From Doris montereyensis (lineage: Eukaryota > Mollusca > Gastropoda > Nudibranchia > Dorididae), in assembly GCA_037039925.1 (NCBI GenBank), contig JAXRKP010000937.1, forward strand, positions 1 through 64,000: DNA of 64,000 bases. Direction: 5' to 3'. The notes below the pieces were generated by a model. That model searched no databases. It was not told where the DNA came from and saw only the letters and a program-made list of their open reading frames with translations. How positions within the stretch are numbered: position 1 is the first letter of the stretch; each line of letters begins with the position of its first letter. The translations under genes were made by a program, and so were the position numbers. Shown here piece by piece: positions 26,161 through 38,497 of the stretch.

Positions 26161-26640
26161 AAGGATGAAGATGTTGAGGTTTAAACAATTAAGTTTCGTA
26201 GCCAGTTGTGTAGATGTGACTTTAGGTTTTAATCACTTAAGTTTTTAGCGATGAATCTTCTTGGATATGAGGAACACTGATTTTAAATATTTAAGTATTT
26301 TACTTCTTTTAAAAAAATAAACATTTAAGTTATTTAGTGTTTTGTGGAGATGAGGAAGATGTGGGTTTTTTTTTTAGCAATGAGTCATGGAGATGTGGAA
26401 GATGTTGTGTTTTTTAGCGATGATTCACGGAGACGGGGAAGACAAAGGGAGAGGCAAAAAGGTCTGAGGCGATCACATCCACCATTTGTGTCATAGTGCT
26501 GGAAGTGAGAGAGGTGTCCATAGCACACACAGCCCAAGCCATCAGCCCCACACTGCTATATGGCTAGCACAACGGAATGACAACATGGGCAGGATACATA
26601 GACCCTGACAGGCCGACACAATGATAGAAAGATCTATGAC
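26161..26640. other. decayed repeat edge and intron
   Basis: Diverged fragments of the 53-bp unit persist to about 26420, followed by unique intron just downstream of the MAST post-kinase exon donor. Confidence 0.5.
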
Positions 26641-26833
26641 CTGTGGAGGAATGTTAGCGTAGGGACTTAGCAGTCCCATGTTGTTTACATCGTGGATCAG
26701 TGGCTCCAGGCTGCGGTTGTACACACGCGAGTAGCGCGGAGAACAGGAAGAGAAGCTGGGAAGAGAATTTCCTCCCCATCGTCCTCCGTCTCATCACCAG
26801 CATCCAATTCATGGTTGTATCTGTCTGCTCGAC
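26641..26833 (-). CDS. MAST: MAST exon: post-kinase tail, SSCSPRYSRVYNRS
   Basis: Acceptor TCCTCAG, then RADRYNHELDAGDETEDDGE, and in another frame FSSCSPRYSRVYNRSLEPL, DVNNMGLLSPYANIPPQ, donor GTCATAG. Joined to the preceding exon it reads YFDSRADRYNHE, which matches the family YFDTRSERYHHM. The conserved QFSSCSPRFNKVYSS element is present. Length is 193 nt where 3n+2 is required. A lost G in the GGGG run near 26764 accounts for the shift. Confidence 0.92.
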
Positions 26834-26904
26834 CTGAGGAAAGTATAAAAAAACGTTTTGCTGTCTTAACGTTGGGATAGTAACTTTCTTTCTTTCTTCA
26901 TCAG

Positions 26905-29165
26905 TTCCCATTCTACCTTTCAGTGCATGGGTTCAGATGCCCGAGATGATATTCCTCCAGGATGTTCTGTCCTGGCATTTTTCTGTTTCCTTCCAAAAAT
27001 GTTAAATTTCTATGCTTCAATGCCTCTTTTATATCTTCTTCCCACTTTCTCCGAAGTCTGCCTTTTGGTCTTTTACCTTGGGACTGCATACTGATTTAGC
27101 TATTGTATAGTTATTCATTCTGTTTACATGCCCAAACCATCACAATTGATTTATTTCTATCTTAGTTTTATGCCATCTGCTTTGGTTTGATCTCTTACTG
27201 TTGTGTTTCTGATTTTGTCTCTTTTAGTGTTCCCTACCACTCTTCTTAGATATTTCATTTCAGCTGCCTGTACTCTACTGTATTCTCTACTGTTGAAGGT
27301 CCAGGTTTCGCTGCCATAGAGGAGATTAAGACAATAAACTGTGTTGTATACTGCCATTTTGGTTTTAGTTGACAATTCTTGTTTACCTACAAATGCCTTT
27401 CCTATATGGTTATATATTGCACTTGCCTTTTTGATTCTCTGGCTAATTTCTTCTCTTAGTTTTCCCTCTGAGTTAATCATTACTCCTAGGTAATTGTAGC
27501 TGTCAGCTTGTTCTAAATTCTCCCTGCCCAATTTAAGATTTTGTGTTTTAGCTTCTCTAGTAACTAGCATTGTTTTGGTTTTCTTTGCATTTACTCTCAT
27601 TCCTCTTTTATTTAGTTCATTGTTCATAATGTTGATATTCGACTGACGGTCACTTTCTGATTTTCCAAACAGAACTAAATCATCGGCAAATGAAAGCATT
27701 GATATAGTTACTGGTTTGAGCTTCTCCACATTCCTACATTCTTTTTGTTCATTTTCGATACAACCGGTCTTACTCCTATATACACATCAAATTCTTCCGA
27801 TACTCTCACTGCATATGTTGGTTTATTGTAAAAATGAATGCCTTTGATCAAAATTTTGCTCTACATTGCGTTCTTTCAGGAATGCCATAGTTCGTCCTCC
27901 TCACTGTGTCAAATGCCTTTTCTAAGTCTATAAAACAAAGGTGCAAGTCAATGTTTTCTCTCAAGGAATTTTTCTATTATTTGTCTTATTGAAAATATGT
28001 GGTCTTGTACACTTCTTCCTGGTCTAAATCCACTCTGATGCTCTTCAATCTGATTCTCTATTCTTTTCCTTAGTCTCATTTCCAGTATCCTGGCATACAC
28101 TTTTCCTGGTACGCTAAGTAGTGATATCCTTTTATAATTTGAGCATTCCATAGTTGATCCTTTCTTATGTATTGGTATGACCGGCCCCTTTTTCAGTCGT
28201 CTGGCACCTGTTTGACTTCCATGCTTTGTTGGCATATTGCATGTTGTAGTTTGTATGCCTCTCTTCCCTGGTTTTTAATCATTTCTGGATAAACTTGATC
28301 TGCTCTGGGGCTTTTCCCTAATTGCACTTGACATTCTCATTCCACCATGCTGTTCTTTTCCTATCTCCTTTAATTTGTTTTTCTACAGACCTCTTCAGTA
28401 CAACTGAGGAGTGTTTCTTTGCTCTAATTGCCACTTTTCTTCTATTGTGCTATCATTCAGATCCATATGTCTTTCATTGATAAATCTTTTTACCCTAGAT
28501 TGGTGTATCTGCTTTACTATTGTTTTTTTAGTAGCTTTCTTCTCTTTCCTTTTCTGTTTGTTTTTCTTCAGTCAGTAATCTCATTTTGACAATCACTAGG
28601 TGATGATCACTAAATATTTCTGCTCCTCTGTTTACTCTTGCATCCAATGTACTGTAAAAAAAGGGAGCTGCTAACTATTATGTAGTCTATCATTGATTTT
28701 TACACCTGTCTTCATTTACTCTTGTGAATATCTTTATGAGGGAAAAAGGTGTTCGCTATTTTCATGTTATTCTTTAGCAAAATCTATTGTCTCTATCATT
28801 TTGGAGAAGCTGTTGTCTCTCCTTCTTTAGCTTTTACTCCTCTGACGTTTTCTATAGTGTTGCCTACTCTAAGCGTTTAAATCTCCTAAAACCATAAGTT
28901 CCTGTTTGTATTTAAGATTCTCTGCAGCTATTTGTAAATCATTTTCAGGAATATCTTTTTTTCTTCTTTAGTGGTGTCTTCGTTTGGTCCACAAACTATT
29001 AATAATTGAATTTCTCGTCCTTTTGGTTTAACATTTACCTCTAATAGTCGTAGGCTAATAAATTTCCAACTTTTTAGTAGCTTTTCATGCCTTTTATGCA
29101 CTAGGAGGCATACTTCTGCTCTAGCTCTATCTTTGACATCTACTCCTGAAAAGATTAAAATATGA
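26905..29165 (-). mobile_element. degenerate non-LTR retrotransposon (endonuclease + RT)
   Basis: Minus-strand coding remnants in order: endonuclease-like pieces (RLLEVNVKPKGREIQLLIV near 29030, VLGDLNA near 28890, IFSDHHLVIVKMR near 28600), reverse-transcriptase fingers (GPVIPIHKKGS, SNYKRISLLSVPGKVYARIL, HQSGFRPGRSVQDHIF; 27948-28235), palm SMLSFADDLVLF with the FADD active site, YNYLGVMINSEGKLREEI and LLYGSETWTF (27157-27729), and a basic C-terminal GKRPKGRLRRKWEEDIKEA near 27060. Frames change several times and stops interrupt it, so it is inactive. It lies in the intron after the kinase C-lobe exon, in gene orientation. The LINE clade is not assigned. Confidence 0.9.
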
Positions 29166-29249
29166 TTTTAGCTACTACCATTGAACTCAGCATGTCAAAT
29201 TATCTGGAAAAATAGAAAAACAATACACCTATCATATGGCTAATAATAA

Positions 29250-30265
29250 CAATAAATAATAAATGCATTTATATACATATGTATATATGCCATTCACCTA
29301 TAATTAGTCTCATTGTGCTTTACACACTTAAAACAATAAGGAAGCATAATCAATAAACTTGAACATTGAAATTTACAACTAAAATAGCAATAAAATGAAC
29401 TAATTAATGACATATGAGGTTTAAAGGTTCATTAACAAAAGGAATTGTCTTAAGAGGCAATGTTCGATAACATAGAGTGTGAAAGCATTATTTAAGACAT
29501 TCATTAAAAAGATAAATTTTCAGGGGAAGGCTTGAAGGAGTTTATAGGAATTCCTTCGTGTAAAACGATAATCAGGCAAACCATTCGACAGCATTGGATC
29601 CTAGCTTGAAAATGCTATATGCCCGTATGGTTTCAGTCTTGCTTTTACTTCAAGAGGGGGTACCAAAGAGCTACTGGATCAGAGTTGTCTAGCTGACACT
29701 CTGTAAGAAATGAACTCTCTAATGTAAACAGGAAAGTATGGATCATGACGACATCCGTAGATCAATGTCACAATCCTATAATGACACCATGTTTCACCGG
29801 CAGCAAGTGTAATTCTTTCAGTGTTAGTGAGATGTGGCTTTTTAACTAAAACATGATGCACTATTTTGAAGCTGTAATTCATTTTTCTGCCACTTCAGCC
29901 AATAGTGAGTTACAATTATCAAGCCTAGATGTGACAAATGAACACGCTAATTTATTTGCTGCACTTTCTGTGATAAGGGGCCTAATATGAACAATTTTGC
30001 GTAATTCAAAATTACAAAATTTTCTAAGGTGGGAAATATGATCGTCCATTGAGAGAACTGAGTCAAAGCCATGATGCCAAAGGTTTTCAGCTCTTGTTTT
30101 TACTGGAATGCTTATGCCATATATCATTGGTAGTAGCAATGGTCAGGTTCTTTATTTTAGATCTAGTGCCAAAGACACTTTTTCAGTTTTATCCTAATTT
30201 AATTTCAACTTGTTTGACATCATCCATGCAGCAATTTCTGAGACACATATTTCTAAATCAATAAG
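29250..30265 (-). mobile_element. 5'-truncated LINE fragment (RT C-terminal part)
   Basis: Minus-strand pieces: KTESVFGTRSKIKNL near 30180, VLSMDDHISHLRKFCNFEL, RPLITESAANKLACSFVTSR and LDNCNSLL (29879-30139), then FKIVHHVLVKKPHLTNTERI (29679-29882). They match the C-terminal RT region found in many invertebrate LINEs (SMDSHI..., HAFVTSRLDYCNSLLYG). No FADD motif remains, so it is 5' truncated. The low-coordinate end near 29250-29350 resembles a LINE 3' tail with AATAA-rich sequence. Confidence 0.85.
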
Positions 30266-30864
30266 AATAAGGCATATGTTTTCACAATGTGACGATTTAT
30301 ACAATTGCCATCGAATTGCCGCCATCTTGGATTTTCATTACGAAAATATAATCAACTTCAAATGAATTAACAGCTTTTTTAGTCTTTAACAGATTTGAAT
30401 AATTTGATGGTAGTTTTGCACACATGTTATTTGGTCCAATATCTAAAATCTGTCACAAAGGATGTTCGATAAATGATTTTGATTTTGTGTTTTAAAAAAA
30501 AATGCATATAGATCTAGATCTCGCAATTATTCCATTTTTTGGCCAATTTAATCATTAACAAAATGTTTTGCAAAAAAATTGAAATGATATCGAAAATTTA
30601 CTGACTTGCTATGTGCATTTTGCTATTAATGCTTCATACCACATTTGGGCGCAATCAGACAATAAATAAAATAGAAGTTGATAAATCATTGTCAAAAACT
30701 AATATTGTGACAAGATCGATTAAAATTTTTTAATTTTTTATTTGAATGTTTTTTCTCACATACACCTGGAAAAGACTAGGATAATGCTTTGAAGCGTTAG
30801 AAAACCTTGAGATACTCTCAACTGCACTTAAGCAGCAAAGGAGTTATTAAACACTCTTATTTCA
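30266..30864. other. intronic, no gene recognised
   Basis: AT-rich unique sequence between the LINE fragment and the 26-bp array. Confidence 0.5.
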
Positions 30865-33800
30865 CCCCATTAAACAATGTCTTGTTCCACTTTTACGTTA
30901 TTAAACAATGTGTTGCTTTCACATTATTAAACAATGTGTTGCTTTCACATTGATAAACAGCTATTTGCTTCCACATCATTAAACAATTTCTTGCTTTTTT
31001 CACATCATTAAACAATGTGTTGCTTTCACATCATTAAACAATGTTTTGCTTCCACATCATTAAACAATGTTTTGCTCTCACATCATTAAACAATGTGTTG
31101 CTTTCACATTATTAAACAATGTGTTGCTTTCACATTATTAAACAATGTCTTGTTTCACTTTCACGTTATTAAACAATGTGTTGCTTCCACATTATTAAAC
31201 AATGTGTTGCTTCCACATTATTAAACAATGTGTTGTTTTCACATTATTAAACAATGTGTTGTTTTCCCATCATTAAACAATGTGTTGCTTTCACATTATT
31301 AAACAATGTGTTGTTTTCACATTATTAAACAATGTGTTGTTTTCACATTATTAAACAATGTCTTGTTTTCTTTCACGTTATTAAACAATGTGTTGCTTCC
31401 ACATTATTAAACAATGTGTTGCTTCCACATTATTAAACAATGTGTTGTTTTCACATTATTAAACAATGTGTTGTTTTCCCATCATTAAACAATGTATTGT
31501 TTCCATTATTAAACAATGTATTGTTTTTTCACATTATTAAACAATGTCTTGTTTCACTTTCACGATTATTAAACAATGTGTTGCTTCCACATTATTAAAC
31601 AATGCGTTGCTTTCCGTTATTAAACAATGTGTTGCTTGCACGTTATTAACAATGTCTTGCTTCCACATTACTAAACAATGTGTTGCTTCCACATCATTAG
31701 CAATGTTTTTCTCTCACATCATTAAACAATGTGTTGCTTTCACATTATTAAACAATGTGTTGCTTTCACATCATTAAACAATGTCTGTCTTCCATGTTAT
31801 TAAACAATGTGTTGTTTTCACATCATTAAACAATGTTTTGCTTTGGCATCATTAAACAATGTGTTGCTTTCACATTATTAAACAATGTGTTGCTTTCACA
31901 TTATTAAACAATGTGTTGCTTCCACATCATTAAACAATGTCTTGCTTTCACATCATTAAACAATGTGTTGCTTTTAGCACTATTAAACAATGTGTTGCTT
32001 CCACATCATTAAACAATGTCTTGCTTTCACGTCATTAAACAATGTCTGGGTTTCACATCATTTAAACAATGTATTGCTTCCACATCATTAAACAATGTCT
32101 GGGTTTCACATCATTAAACAATGTGTTGCTTCCACATTATTAAACAATGTCTGGCACTACATTATTAAACAATGTCTGGCTTTCATTATTAAACAATGTC
32201 TGGCTTTCACATTATTAAACAATGTGTTACGTTCCCCATAATTAAACAAGGTAATTTGCTTTTTCCCATCATTAAACAATGTGTTGCTTTTCCATAATTA
32301 AACAATGTGTTGTTTCCACATTATTAAACAATGTGTTGCTTCCACATTATTAAACAATTTGTTCTTTCACATCATTAAACAATGCGTTGCTTTCCCATCA
32401 TCAAACAATGTGTTGCTTTCCCATCATTAAACAATGTGTTGCTTTTCCCATAATTAAACATTCTGTTGTTTTGCCATCATTAAACAATGTGTTGCTTTCC
32501 CATCATCAAACAATTTGTTGCTTCCACATCATTAAACAATGTGTTGCTTTCCCATCATCAAACAATGTGTTGCTTTCATCATTAAACAATATGTTATTTC
32601 CCATAATTAAACATTCTGTTGTTTTGCCATCATTAAACAATGTGTTGCTTTCCCATCATTAAACAACCACATCATTAAATTATTTGTTGTTTCCACATTA
32701 TTAAACTATTTCTTGCTTTCCCATCATTAAACAATGTGTTGCTTCCACATTATTAAACTATTTCTTGCTCTCCCACCATTAGTACAATGTGTTGCTTCCA
32801 CATTATTAAACAATGTATGGCTTTCCCATCACTAAACAATGTGTTGCTTTCCCATCATTACACAATGTGTTGCTTTCGCATCATAAAACAGTATGTTGTT
32901 TTCACATCATTAAACAATGTGTTGCTTCCACATCATTAAACAATGTGTTGCTTTCACATCATCAAGCAATGTGTTGCTTTCACATCATTAAACAATGTGT
33001 TGATTTCACATTATTAAACAATGTGTTGCTATCCCATCATTAAACAATGTGTTGCTTCCACATTATTAAACAATTTCTTGCTCTCCCATCATTAAACAAT
33101 ACGTTGCTTTCCCATCATTAAAAAATGTGTTGCTTCCACATCATTAAACAATGTGTTGCTTTCACATTATTAAACAATGTCTGGCTTTCCCATCATTAAA
33201 CAATTTCTTGCGTTCACATTATTAAACAATGTCTGGCTTTCCCATCATTAAACAATTTCTTGCTTTCATATTATTAAACAATGTGTTGCTTTCACATTAT
33301 TAAACAATGTCTGGGTTTCATATTATTAAACAATATGTTGCTTCAACATTACTAAACAATGTCTGGCTTTCACATTATTAAAGACTGTCTGGCTTTCACA
33401 TTATCAAACAATGTGTTGCTTTCACATTATTAAACAATGTCTGGGTTTGACAATATTAAGCAATGTCTGGCTTCAACATTATTAAACAATGTCTGGCTTC
33501 AACATTATTAAATAATGTCTGGCTTCAACATTATTAAATAATGTCTGGCTTCAACATTATTAAACAATGTCTGGCTTCAACATTATTAAACAATGTCTGG
33601 CTTCAACATTATTAAACAATGTCTGGCTTCAACATTATTAAATAATGTCTGGGTTTGACATTATTAAACAATGTCTGGCTTCAACATTATTAAACAATGT
33701 CTGGTTTCACATTATTAAATAATGTCTGGCTTTCACATTATTAAAGACTGTCTGGCTTTCACATTATCAAACAATGTGCTGCTTTCACATTATTAAACAA

Positions 33801-35757
33801 TGTCTGGGTTTGACAATATTAAGCAATGTCTGGCTTCAACATTATTAAACAATGTCTGGCTTCAACATTATTAAACAATGTCTGGCTTCAACATTATTAA
33901 ATAATGTCTGGCTTCAACATTATTAAATAATGTCTGGCTTCAACATTATTAAACAATGTCTGGCTTCAACATTATTAAACAATGTCTGGCTTCAACATTA
34001 TTAAATAATGTCTGGGTTTGACATTATTAAACAATGTCTGGCTTCAACATTATTAAACAATGTCTGGTTTCCACATTATTAAACAATGTCCGGCTTCCAC
34101 ATTATTAAATAATGTCTGGGTTTGACATTATTAAACAATGTCTGGCTTTCCGATAATTAAACAATGTATGGCTTTCATATTATTAAACAATGTATGGCTT
34201 TCATATTATTAAACAATGTATGGCTTTCATATTATTAAACAATGTCTGGCTTTTATATTATTAAACAATGTATGGCTTTCACATTATTAAACAATGTATG
34301 GCTTTCATATTATTAAACAATGTATGGCTTTCATATTATTAAACAATGTATGGCTTTCACATTATTAAACAATGTCTGGCTTTCACATTATCAAACAATG
34401 TGTTGCTTCTACATTATTAAAGAATGTCTTGGTTTCACATTATTAAACAATGTATTGCTTCAACAGTATTAAACAATGTCTGGGTTTCACATTATTAAAT
34501 AATGTCTGGGTTTCACATTATTAAACAATGTCTGGCTTCCACATTATTAAACAATGTGTTGCTTCCACATTATTAAATAATGTCTGGGTTTCACATTATT
34601 AAACAATGTGTTGCTTTCACATTATTAAACAATGTCTGGGTTTCACATTATTAAACAATGTGTTGCTTTCACATTATTAAACAATGTCTGGGTTTCACAT
34701 TATTAAACAATGTGTTGCTTTAACATTATTAAACAATTTCTTGCTTTCACATTTTTAAACAATGAGTTGCTTTCACATGAGTAAACAATGTGTTGCTTTC
34801 ACATGATTAAACAATGTCTTGCTTCCACATTATTAAACAATGTCTTGCTTTCACATTATTAAACAATGTGTTTCTTTCACATTATTAAACAATGTCTTGT
34901 TTTCACATCATTTAACAATGTCTGGCTTTCCCATCATTAAACAATGGATTGCTTTCACATCATCAAACAATGTCTTGCTTTCACATTATTAAACAATGTG
35001 TTGCTTTGTTGCTTTCCCATCATTAAACAATGTTTTGCTTTCACATTATTAAACAATGTGTTGTTTTCCCATCATTAAACAGTGTGTTGCTTTCACATCA
35101 TTAAACAATGTCTTGATTTCACCCCCATTAAACAATTTCTTGCTTTCACATCATTAAACAATGTCTTGCTTTTACATTATTAAACAATGTGTTGCTTTCA
35201 CATCATTAAGCAATGTCTTGCTTTCACATCATTAAACAATGTTTTGCTTCCACATGATTAAACAATGTCTTGCTTTCACATCATTAAACAATGTCTTGCT
35301 TTCACATTATTAAACAATGTGTTGCTTTCACATTATTAAACAATGTGTTGGTTCCACATTATTAAACAATGTGTTGCTTCCACATCATTAAACAATGTGT
35401 TGCTTTCACGTCATTAAACAATGTGTTGCTTCCACATTATTAAACAATGTGTTGCTTCCACATTATTAAACAATGTGTTGCTTCCACATCATTAAACAAT
35501 GTGTTTGTTCCACATCATTAAACAATGTGTTGGTTCCACATTATTAAACAATGTGTTGGTTCCACATTATTAAACAATGTGTTGGTTCCACATTATTAAA
35601 CAATGTGTTGTTCCACATTATTAAACAATGTGTTGGTTCCACATTATTAAACAATGTGTTGGTTCCCATTATTAAACAAGGTGTTGGTTCCACATCATTA
35701 AACAACGTTTGGCTCTCACATTATTTAACAACGTTCTGCTTCCATGTCATTAAACAA
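30865..35757. repeat. 26-bp minisatellite, nearly 4.9 kb, about 190 copies
   Basis: Unit AAACAATGTGTTGCTTTCAC plus ATTATT. Sub-blocks differ: GTGTTGCTTTC (30.9-33.4 kb), GTCTGGCTTCAAC (33.4-34.1 kb), GTATGGCTTTCAT (34.15-34.4 kb), GTGTTGGTTCC (35.5-35.7 kb). A multi-unit segment of about 365 bp is duplicated (33361-33725 and 33726-34090). Confidence 0.97.
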
Positions 35758-35819
35758 TAAAAAATTTCACACTGCCAGCTAAAACATCAAAATTGTCTTC
35801 ACAGAAAAATCTGAACTGA

Positions 35820-36312
35820 CTCCAGATTCACACACTCACTGCGCCTCATGAACACGTTTCCCCCAAGTTTCATTCACTGTCAAAGGAGCTGATGACCGCC
35901 TCACTGTCCAGCTGGGGTATGTACTCCTATCTCAAACACACACACACATGCACCTCATACACACATGTCCTCAAAGTTTCACCACTGTCAAAGTAGCTGA
36001 TGTCCTCCTCACTCTCCAGTTAGGGTATGAACTCTTATATAAAACACACACACACATGCACCCATGCACATGTGTCCCCCAAGTTTCACTCACTGTTAAA
36101 GTAGCTGGTGTCCTCAATGCTCAGCTAGGGTACGAATTTCTATCTGAAACATACACACACATATATATGCACCTCATGCACACGTGTCCTCCATATTCCA
36201 CTTACTTTCAAAGTAGCCGATGTCCTCACTGCCCAGCTGGGGTATGAACTCCTACACTCAAATACACACACATATACACCTCATGTACACATGTCCCCCA
36301 AGTTTCACTCAC
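35820..36312 (-). repeat. 108-bp tandem copies of the adjacent exon 3' end + donor
   Basis: Four intronic copies of the last ~53 nt of the kinase C-lobe exon and its donor. The exon/intron boundary equivalents lie near 35879, 35986, 36094 and 36205, with the true one at 36313, so the spacing is 107-111 bp. Shared plus-strand phrases are CACTGTCAAAGTAGCTG, GTCCTCCTCACTGTCCAG and CTGGGGTATGAACTC, followed by an ACACACAC-rich spacer of intronic origin. Two copies keep good donors (GTGAGTG, GTAAGTG). Confidence 0.9.
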
Positions 36313-36539
36313 TGTCAAAGTAACTGGTGTCCTCCTCACTGTCCAGCTGGGGTACGAACTCTGCCTTCTGTCTGAGCACCGTCTCCCAGTGGAGACTCAA
36401 AAGAAGACATGCTCCTTGACCTCTTGTGCCCCGCCAGTGCCCAACCGTTGGAGCGGATCGTGTTGTAGTAAGCCCATGATCAAATCCTTGGCGTCGTCTC
36501 TAACCTGCCATTCTTCCTCATCAGGCCATTGAACGTTCT
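36313..36539 (-). CDS. MAST: MAST exon: kinase C-lobe (subdomain XI) to SYFDS
   Basis: Acceptor ATTCCAG, then ENVQWPDEEEWQVRDDAKDL, IMGLLQHDPLQRLGTGGAQE, VKEHVFF, and in another frame SLHWETVLRQKAEFVPQLDS, EEDTSYFD, donor GTGAGTG. It matches the family LLHQNPLERLGTG, EVKQHPFF and TSYFDTR. The invariant Arg of subdomain XI is present (LQRLGTG). Length is 227 nt where a multiple of three is needed; one T lost in the TTTT run near 36404 explains it. The 3' end of this exon is tandemly copied into the following intron. Confidence 0.95.
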
Positions 36540-38268
36540 CTGGAATGAGGCAGACAGACAATAGATGACACCTCAGATGCCACACGCCAACATGAGACTG
36601 AGACCAAATGGAACTCTGTACAAACATACACACAAAGCCTGTTTTATGGCCCATAAAGAAAAAAACAGATTTCTTTTTTCACTGAAATCCAAACTGGCTA
36701 CAATATATGGAGATATCAGACTAAGACTATACAAACTGGCTACAATAATATATGGAGATATCAGACTAAGACTATACAAACTGGACTGGCGAGTTTGGGA
36801 CCAAATGGTTGATTTTCTATTCTTTGCATATTCAGGTAGAACGTTCATGTATCTACAAGTTCATGGCAGAAAAATGTCCATATGACGTATAATTTCCCCC
36901 CCCCCCCAAACTATTTTGTAGGCGAGGGTAGGTAAAAACAATCAAAATTTGGACGTAAATACATCAACACTGACTGAGAAAACGCAGTAAAACCCATATA
37001 TTGGAGGTTAATCACCAAATGTGGCAAACCGAGCTGACCTGGTTTTCTGCCGACACCTGGCTATTATTTTGGCCCATCACTGTGTGATGTAAGAGGCCCT
37101 GCGCGTCAGTGTGTATGTAAACACGCGCACAAGCATAGGATATAGAGGGAAAAAACCCCCAAAACTGGTGATTTTGACGCCTGTTTTCAGTGCACATCTA
37201 AACCTAGATTTATAATCCTTCCATTAGTAACAATGCCAGTCACTGTCAAAAGAGTAAATGGGCTGCTACAACAAGGGAAATCCATCTGGAAGCGTTTGTT
37301 TTGTGTTATTTTCTTTTGATTTGTTTATTTGCATTTTTCTTGAAATGTAGTTTTTCACACTAAAATTCTATCTGCTCTGCCATTTGCCACACAATTTGTA
37401 ATACATTTGGCACACAGGTTCCTCTTGTCAATGGTAATAGAATGACCTTGTTTTTTTAAATATATATAGTAAACGTTTTTGAGAAATGATTTTTTGGGGT
37501 AATAAAAATGCGTTTTTTGTATTCTGATATATATTTTTAAAAATTCATAAAAAAACAAACTGTCCAAATATAAAAAAAAATACGACGTCACTCTAGATAT
37601 TGAATGGAAAAGACAATCTGCATAGGTTTTGAGTGATTTTATTTATAACTAAGAGAGGAGATAGATTTTGAAAATTGAGTCAAAATCCAAGATGGCTAGT
37701 CGTTTCTATGGCAACTAAGGTCACTACAAACTTTTCAATGATATAGGATGACTGTATTTGGACAGTTAAAGAAAAACCTAACCTTCAGAAGCAAAAAATC
37801 ATTTCCAGGTTATTACAGATTTTAAGCTCCTTTTTTTTCTGCATTTTGTTTTGAACTTTGAATCGAGTGCATTTTCTTTTGGTTTTATTAATCCATTTCC
37901 AGTTCATAAAAATAAAAAAAAATCATGGTGTTTTTGTGTTCAAAGGTAAGGCATATAAATGAAAATATCTTCTGAATCAACAAAAATGAATAGACCCATG
38001 CAACATTATACCCAATTTTCAGCAAGTATGCAAATTTCCAAGATTTTTGGTTGCCATAAATAAACGTCTGATTCAGCTGCCCATGATCCAATTCTATACC
38101 CATTATAATATATAGGAGATGAAAAGGAAGATGTAGGGTTTACTCCTTTTGCAATTTCTTATTCCTCTTTTTCTCTTCTTTCATTACTCTAATCCTTCTT
38201 TTTGTTGTATTCTTTTTTCATTTTCTTCTACTTTTTCACTTGTCTCTGTCTTATCCCCTGTCACTCAC
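36540..38268. other. intron within kinase domain, no gene recognised
   Basis: AT-rich unique DNA. It contains a 38-45 bp duplication at 36690-36780 (CAAACTGGCTACAATATATG) and a C homopolymer at about 36896. No coding motif was found. Confidence 0.55.
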
Positions 38269-38497
38269 CGTTGACGACTTGAGAGAAAAGCTCTTCTGGT
38301 GTATCTCCAAAGAAAGGGACACAACCCACCAAGAACTCGTGACAAAATAATTCCCATGGACCACCAGTCGACTGGTTTCCCATAACCTTGACGTAGAATG
38401 ACCTCAGGGGCGATGTACTCTGGAGTCCCAAAAACCTGCTTGTCTCGGAATTGTTTGCAGTCTTTGTCTAAAGCGTCTTCACAAATTGGTCACGCTA
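38269..38497 (-). CDS. MAST: MAST exon: activation segment, [10 protein letters not shown]-lobe
   Basis: Acceptor TTCCACAG, then a frame-disturbed start (VTNL, then [15 protein letters not shown]), [29 protein letters not shown], and in another frame [23 protein letters not shown], donor GTGAGTG. The APE motif and the VDWW helix are as in all AGC kinases, and the DTPEELF segment is MAST-typical. Length 229 nt exceeds the required multiple of three by one. There is one shift near 38328 and at least one more near the 5' border. The acceptor lies at the edge of the 54-bp array. Confidence 0.93.

Noticed and set aside
27157..28235. Reverse transcriptase as part of a retron or domesticated host gene
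   Set aside because: The endonuclease-to-RT order, the stops and frameshifts and the intronic position fit an ordinary dead LINE copy.
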